DNA of 7,118 nucleotides, taken from Helicobacteraceae bacterium (GTDB lineage: Bacteria > Campylobacterota > Campylobacteria > Campylobacterales > Sulfurimonadaceae). A program made the translations under genes and the position numbers. The notes below the pieces were generated by a model. The model saw nothing but the letters and a program-made list of their open reading frames with translations, searched no databases and had not been told where the DNA came from. Where the stretch lies: positions 1 through 7,118 of the forward strand of contig JAUVKK010000045.1 in the NCBI GenBank assembly GCA_030596305.1, written 5' to 3'. How positions within the stretch are numbered: the first letter of the stretch is position 1; every line of letters begins with the position of its first letter. Below are positions 5,730 to 7,118 of this stretch, piece after piece.

Positions 5730-6843
5730 ACTTGTATGTATCATCGGTTATTCCCCATAGCTCTCTGGCCTCTTCCTCTTCGCACTCACACTGATAACAC
5801 ATCTTCTTGCCGTGCAAAGAGGTAAACAGACGTCCACACTCATCACAGCTGCGCACATTAAAGGTGACAAGGTTCTGAACAGCCGGTTCAAAAAACTCTT
5901 TTATGTTGTACGAATTAGAAAGGGTCAAGGCGTCCGGTTCACAAACATCATGACAGATATGACATTTTATACATAAAAAAGGATCAAAATCTATCTTTCC
6001 ATTACGTACATTAGAACTCAGTGAACCCGTTGGACAGACACGATAACACATCTGACACGCCGTACATTTCTCTTCATCTAAGAGCTTTTGTGAAGTAAAG
6101 CTAAGTTCAGTAGCATCGACAACATGATAGGTCGACGGCTTCTCTGCACGTTTTAGTGCTGTAAAAAGAAGCTTTCGCTTGTCAGGAATACCTTTTTGCT
6201 TCAAAAGTGCGATCTTATCATTTGTTATAGTGTGTTCAACCAATTCATCAGTTGCTATCTCAACTTCTCTATCAAACTTATGTTTAGCCGTTGCCGCATT
6301 TTTAAGTGTCAAGGCACGAAAGAAGTCACGACGTTCACCTTCTACCGGGTCAAGTATCTCTTCAGGCATAAATGCAGTATCTTCTAAGATCACACTCGCG
6401 CTGCTTTCCATAGCTTCTAAGACATAGTTTGCCTCTTCCGCATTCGCCTCGATCTGAGGTCTGCAGGTGTGTGCAATATCACAACCATCGCAATGTCCCA
6501 TGTCAAAAGTGATATCACCTTTCAGTGAGGCAAGTCCGATGATATGTTCAACACTGAACACAGAGATACACGGAACATTTTTACGACACGATATCAGTGC
6601 CTCTTCGCTCGAAGCAAACTCAAAAAAGAACTCAGTAGCACTAAAGTCATCAAGACTTAATGCTTCAGATGGACAGACACCTGCACATCCGCCGCAAGCA
6701 ACACATTGAGAGAAGTTAATGGCAGGAAGTCCACCGTCGATGACGATGGCATTGGTAGGACAGATCACCTCGCATTTGTTACACTCGCTAAACTTAGCTA
6801 GAGAACGTACGCAGGCAGAAGGGTTGAGAGCGATAGCAGCCAT
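5728..6843 (-). CDS. Multi-cluster 4Fe-4S ferredoxin-type protein with C-terminal zinc-ribbon-like motif
   Basis: Predicted cytoplasmic electron-transfer or cluster-carrying protein of 371 residues with no signal peptide. The N-terminal ferredoxin module has Cys11, Cys21, Cys24, Cys28-Pro and then Cys47, 50, 53, 57-Pro. A middle region holds Cys86, Cys92 and a C-x2-C-x5-C group (118, 121, 127), a possible extra metal site. A helical charged stretch follows (about 130-250). A second ferredoxin module has Cys260, 263, 266, 270-Pro and Cys291, 294, 297, 301, the last without the usual proline. The end carries two CxxC pairs (333/336 and 349/352, plus Cys354) in CDECGRLF and CYQCEC, resembling a zinc ribbon. 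Its ATG shares one base with the TorD stop (TAATG), indicating translational coupling. Proteins of this general type occur beside TorD-like chaperones in formate dehydrogenase or nitrate reductase loci (NapF is a distant analogue). The cluster count is from motifs; the partner enzyme is inferred. Confidence 0.88.
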   Translation of the reverse strand: MAAIALNPSACVRSLAKFSECNKCEVICPTNAIVIDGGLPAINFSQCVACGGCAGVCPSEALSLDDFSATEFFFEFASSEEALISCRKNVPCISVFSVEHIIGLASLKGDITFDMGHCDGCDIAHTCRPQIEANAEEANYVLEAMESSASVILEDTAFMPEEILDPVEGERRDFFRALTLKNAATAKHKFDREVEIATDELVEHTITNDKIALLKQKGIPDKRKLLFTALKRAEKPSTYHVVDATELSFTSQKLLDEEKCTACQMCYRVCPTGSLSSNVRNGKIDFDPFLCIKCHICHDVCEPDALTLSNSYNIKEFFEPAVQNLVTFNVRSCDECGRLFTSLHGKKMCYQCECEEEEARELWGITDDTYK

Positions 6844-7118
6844 TATGCGCTAGCAAGACTTTCGGTAAGAAGTTCATTATCAGACAGAAGGAACTCTAAT
6901 GCCATTTCACATGTATCATAATAGAGTGGTGTACGTGACTCAAACTTAGCATTTATCAGATAGAGTGGAGCCCACTTAAGCAGGTGTTTTTCCAAAAACT
7001 CTTTTTGAGAGGCAAACAACTCTTTAGCTGAAGTATCATCACCAGCATTCATCGCTTTGATCTGTGCTTCACACAGAGAGTGCATAAACTCTAACTCAAC
7101 ACCGATATGGTCAGAAGA
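6843..7118 (-). CDS. TorD/DmsD-family molybdoenzyme chaperone, 5'-truncated by the window edge
   Basis: Cytoplasmic chaperones of this all-helical family bind the signal peptide or body of a molybdenum/tungsten oxidoreductase and hold it for cofactor insertion before Tat export. The frame is open to the window end and gives 91 C-terminal residues, beginning SSDHIGVELEFMHSLC. ELEFM near the visible start and the later HLLKWAPLYLINAKFESRT and PLYYDTCEMALEFL match the family's second half. The ATG at 7085-7083 is internal, since ELEF homology runs through it; the true start is outside. The substrate cannot be read from this fragment. In Campylobacterota a chaperone of this kind (for example Cj1514c) serves formate dehydrogenase, so that is the leading guess. 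Confidence 0.88.
   Translation of the reverse strand, partial: SSDHIGVELEFMHSLCEAQIKAMNAGDDTSAKELFASQKEFLEKHLLKWAPLYLINAKFESRTPLYYDTCEMALEFLLSDNELLTESLASA

Noticed and set aside
1..7118. CRISPR array, insertion sequence, integrase or phage genes
   Set aside because: No spaced direct repeats, terminal inverted repeats with transposase, or phage-like proteins were found; gene content is chromosomal.

Overview
The window looks like chromosomal DNA of a Campylobacterota (epsilonproteobacterial) species, probably a free-living relative of Sulfurimonas, Sulfuricurvum or Sulfurovum. Two things suggest this. The order ispDF, orphan response regulator, ATP-sulfurylase homologue, pgpA matches the order I recall for Cj1607-Cj1610 of Campylobacter jejuni, and ispDF followed by the regulator matches HP1020-HP1021 of Helicobacter pylori. 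The base composition is also moderately AT-rich, and the -10-like boxes lack clear -35 partners. The genus cannot be fixed from this sequence alone.

Left half, plus strand (1-3520): a tightly packed run of genes. It holds the 3' part of the fused isoprenoid gene ispDF, then an atypical response regulator starting on the next base, then an ATP-sulfurylase-family gene that starts inside the end of the regulator gene. After 117 bases rich in inverted repeats and promoter-like boxes comes pgpA (phosphatidylglycerophosphatase A). The regulator lacks the usual phosphoacceptor aspartate. The ATP-sulfurylase homologue keeps its zinc site but has lost several sulfate-binding residues.

Middle (3521-4443): pgpA converges, with only three bases between stop codons, on a minus-strand tautomerase-superfamily gene broken by a single-base frameshift. 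Next comes a small minus-strand gene of unknown function with a -10-like box so close to its ATG that the transcript may be leaderless. I saw no convincing gene in 3913-4030 or 4286-4443.

Right half, minus strand (4444-7118): four closely spaced genes read right to left. They are a TorD/DmsD-family molybdoenzyme chaperone (5' end outside the window), a multi-cluster iron-sulfur protein with a C-terminal zinc-ribbon-like motif, a degenerate shikimate-dehydrogenase-like Rossmann protein, and an acidic protein of unknown function. Spacing is -1, 9 and 12 bases with good Shine-Dalgarno sites, so this is almost certainly one transcript. The set looks like an accessory or maturation cassette for a molybdenum or tungsten enzyme, most likely a formate dehydrogenase, but no catalytic subunit lies in the window. 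This cassette is the best candidate here for an under-described system.
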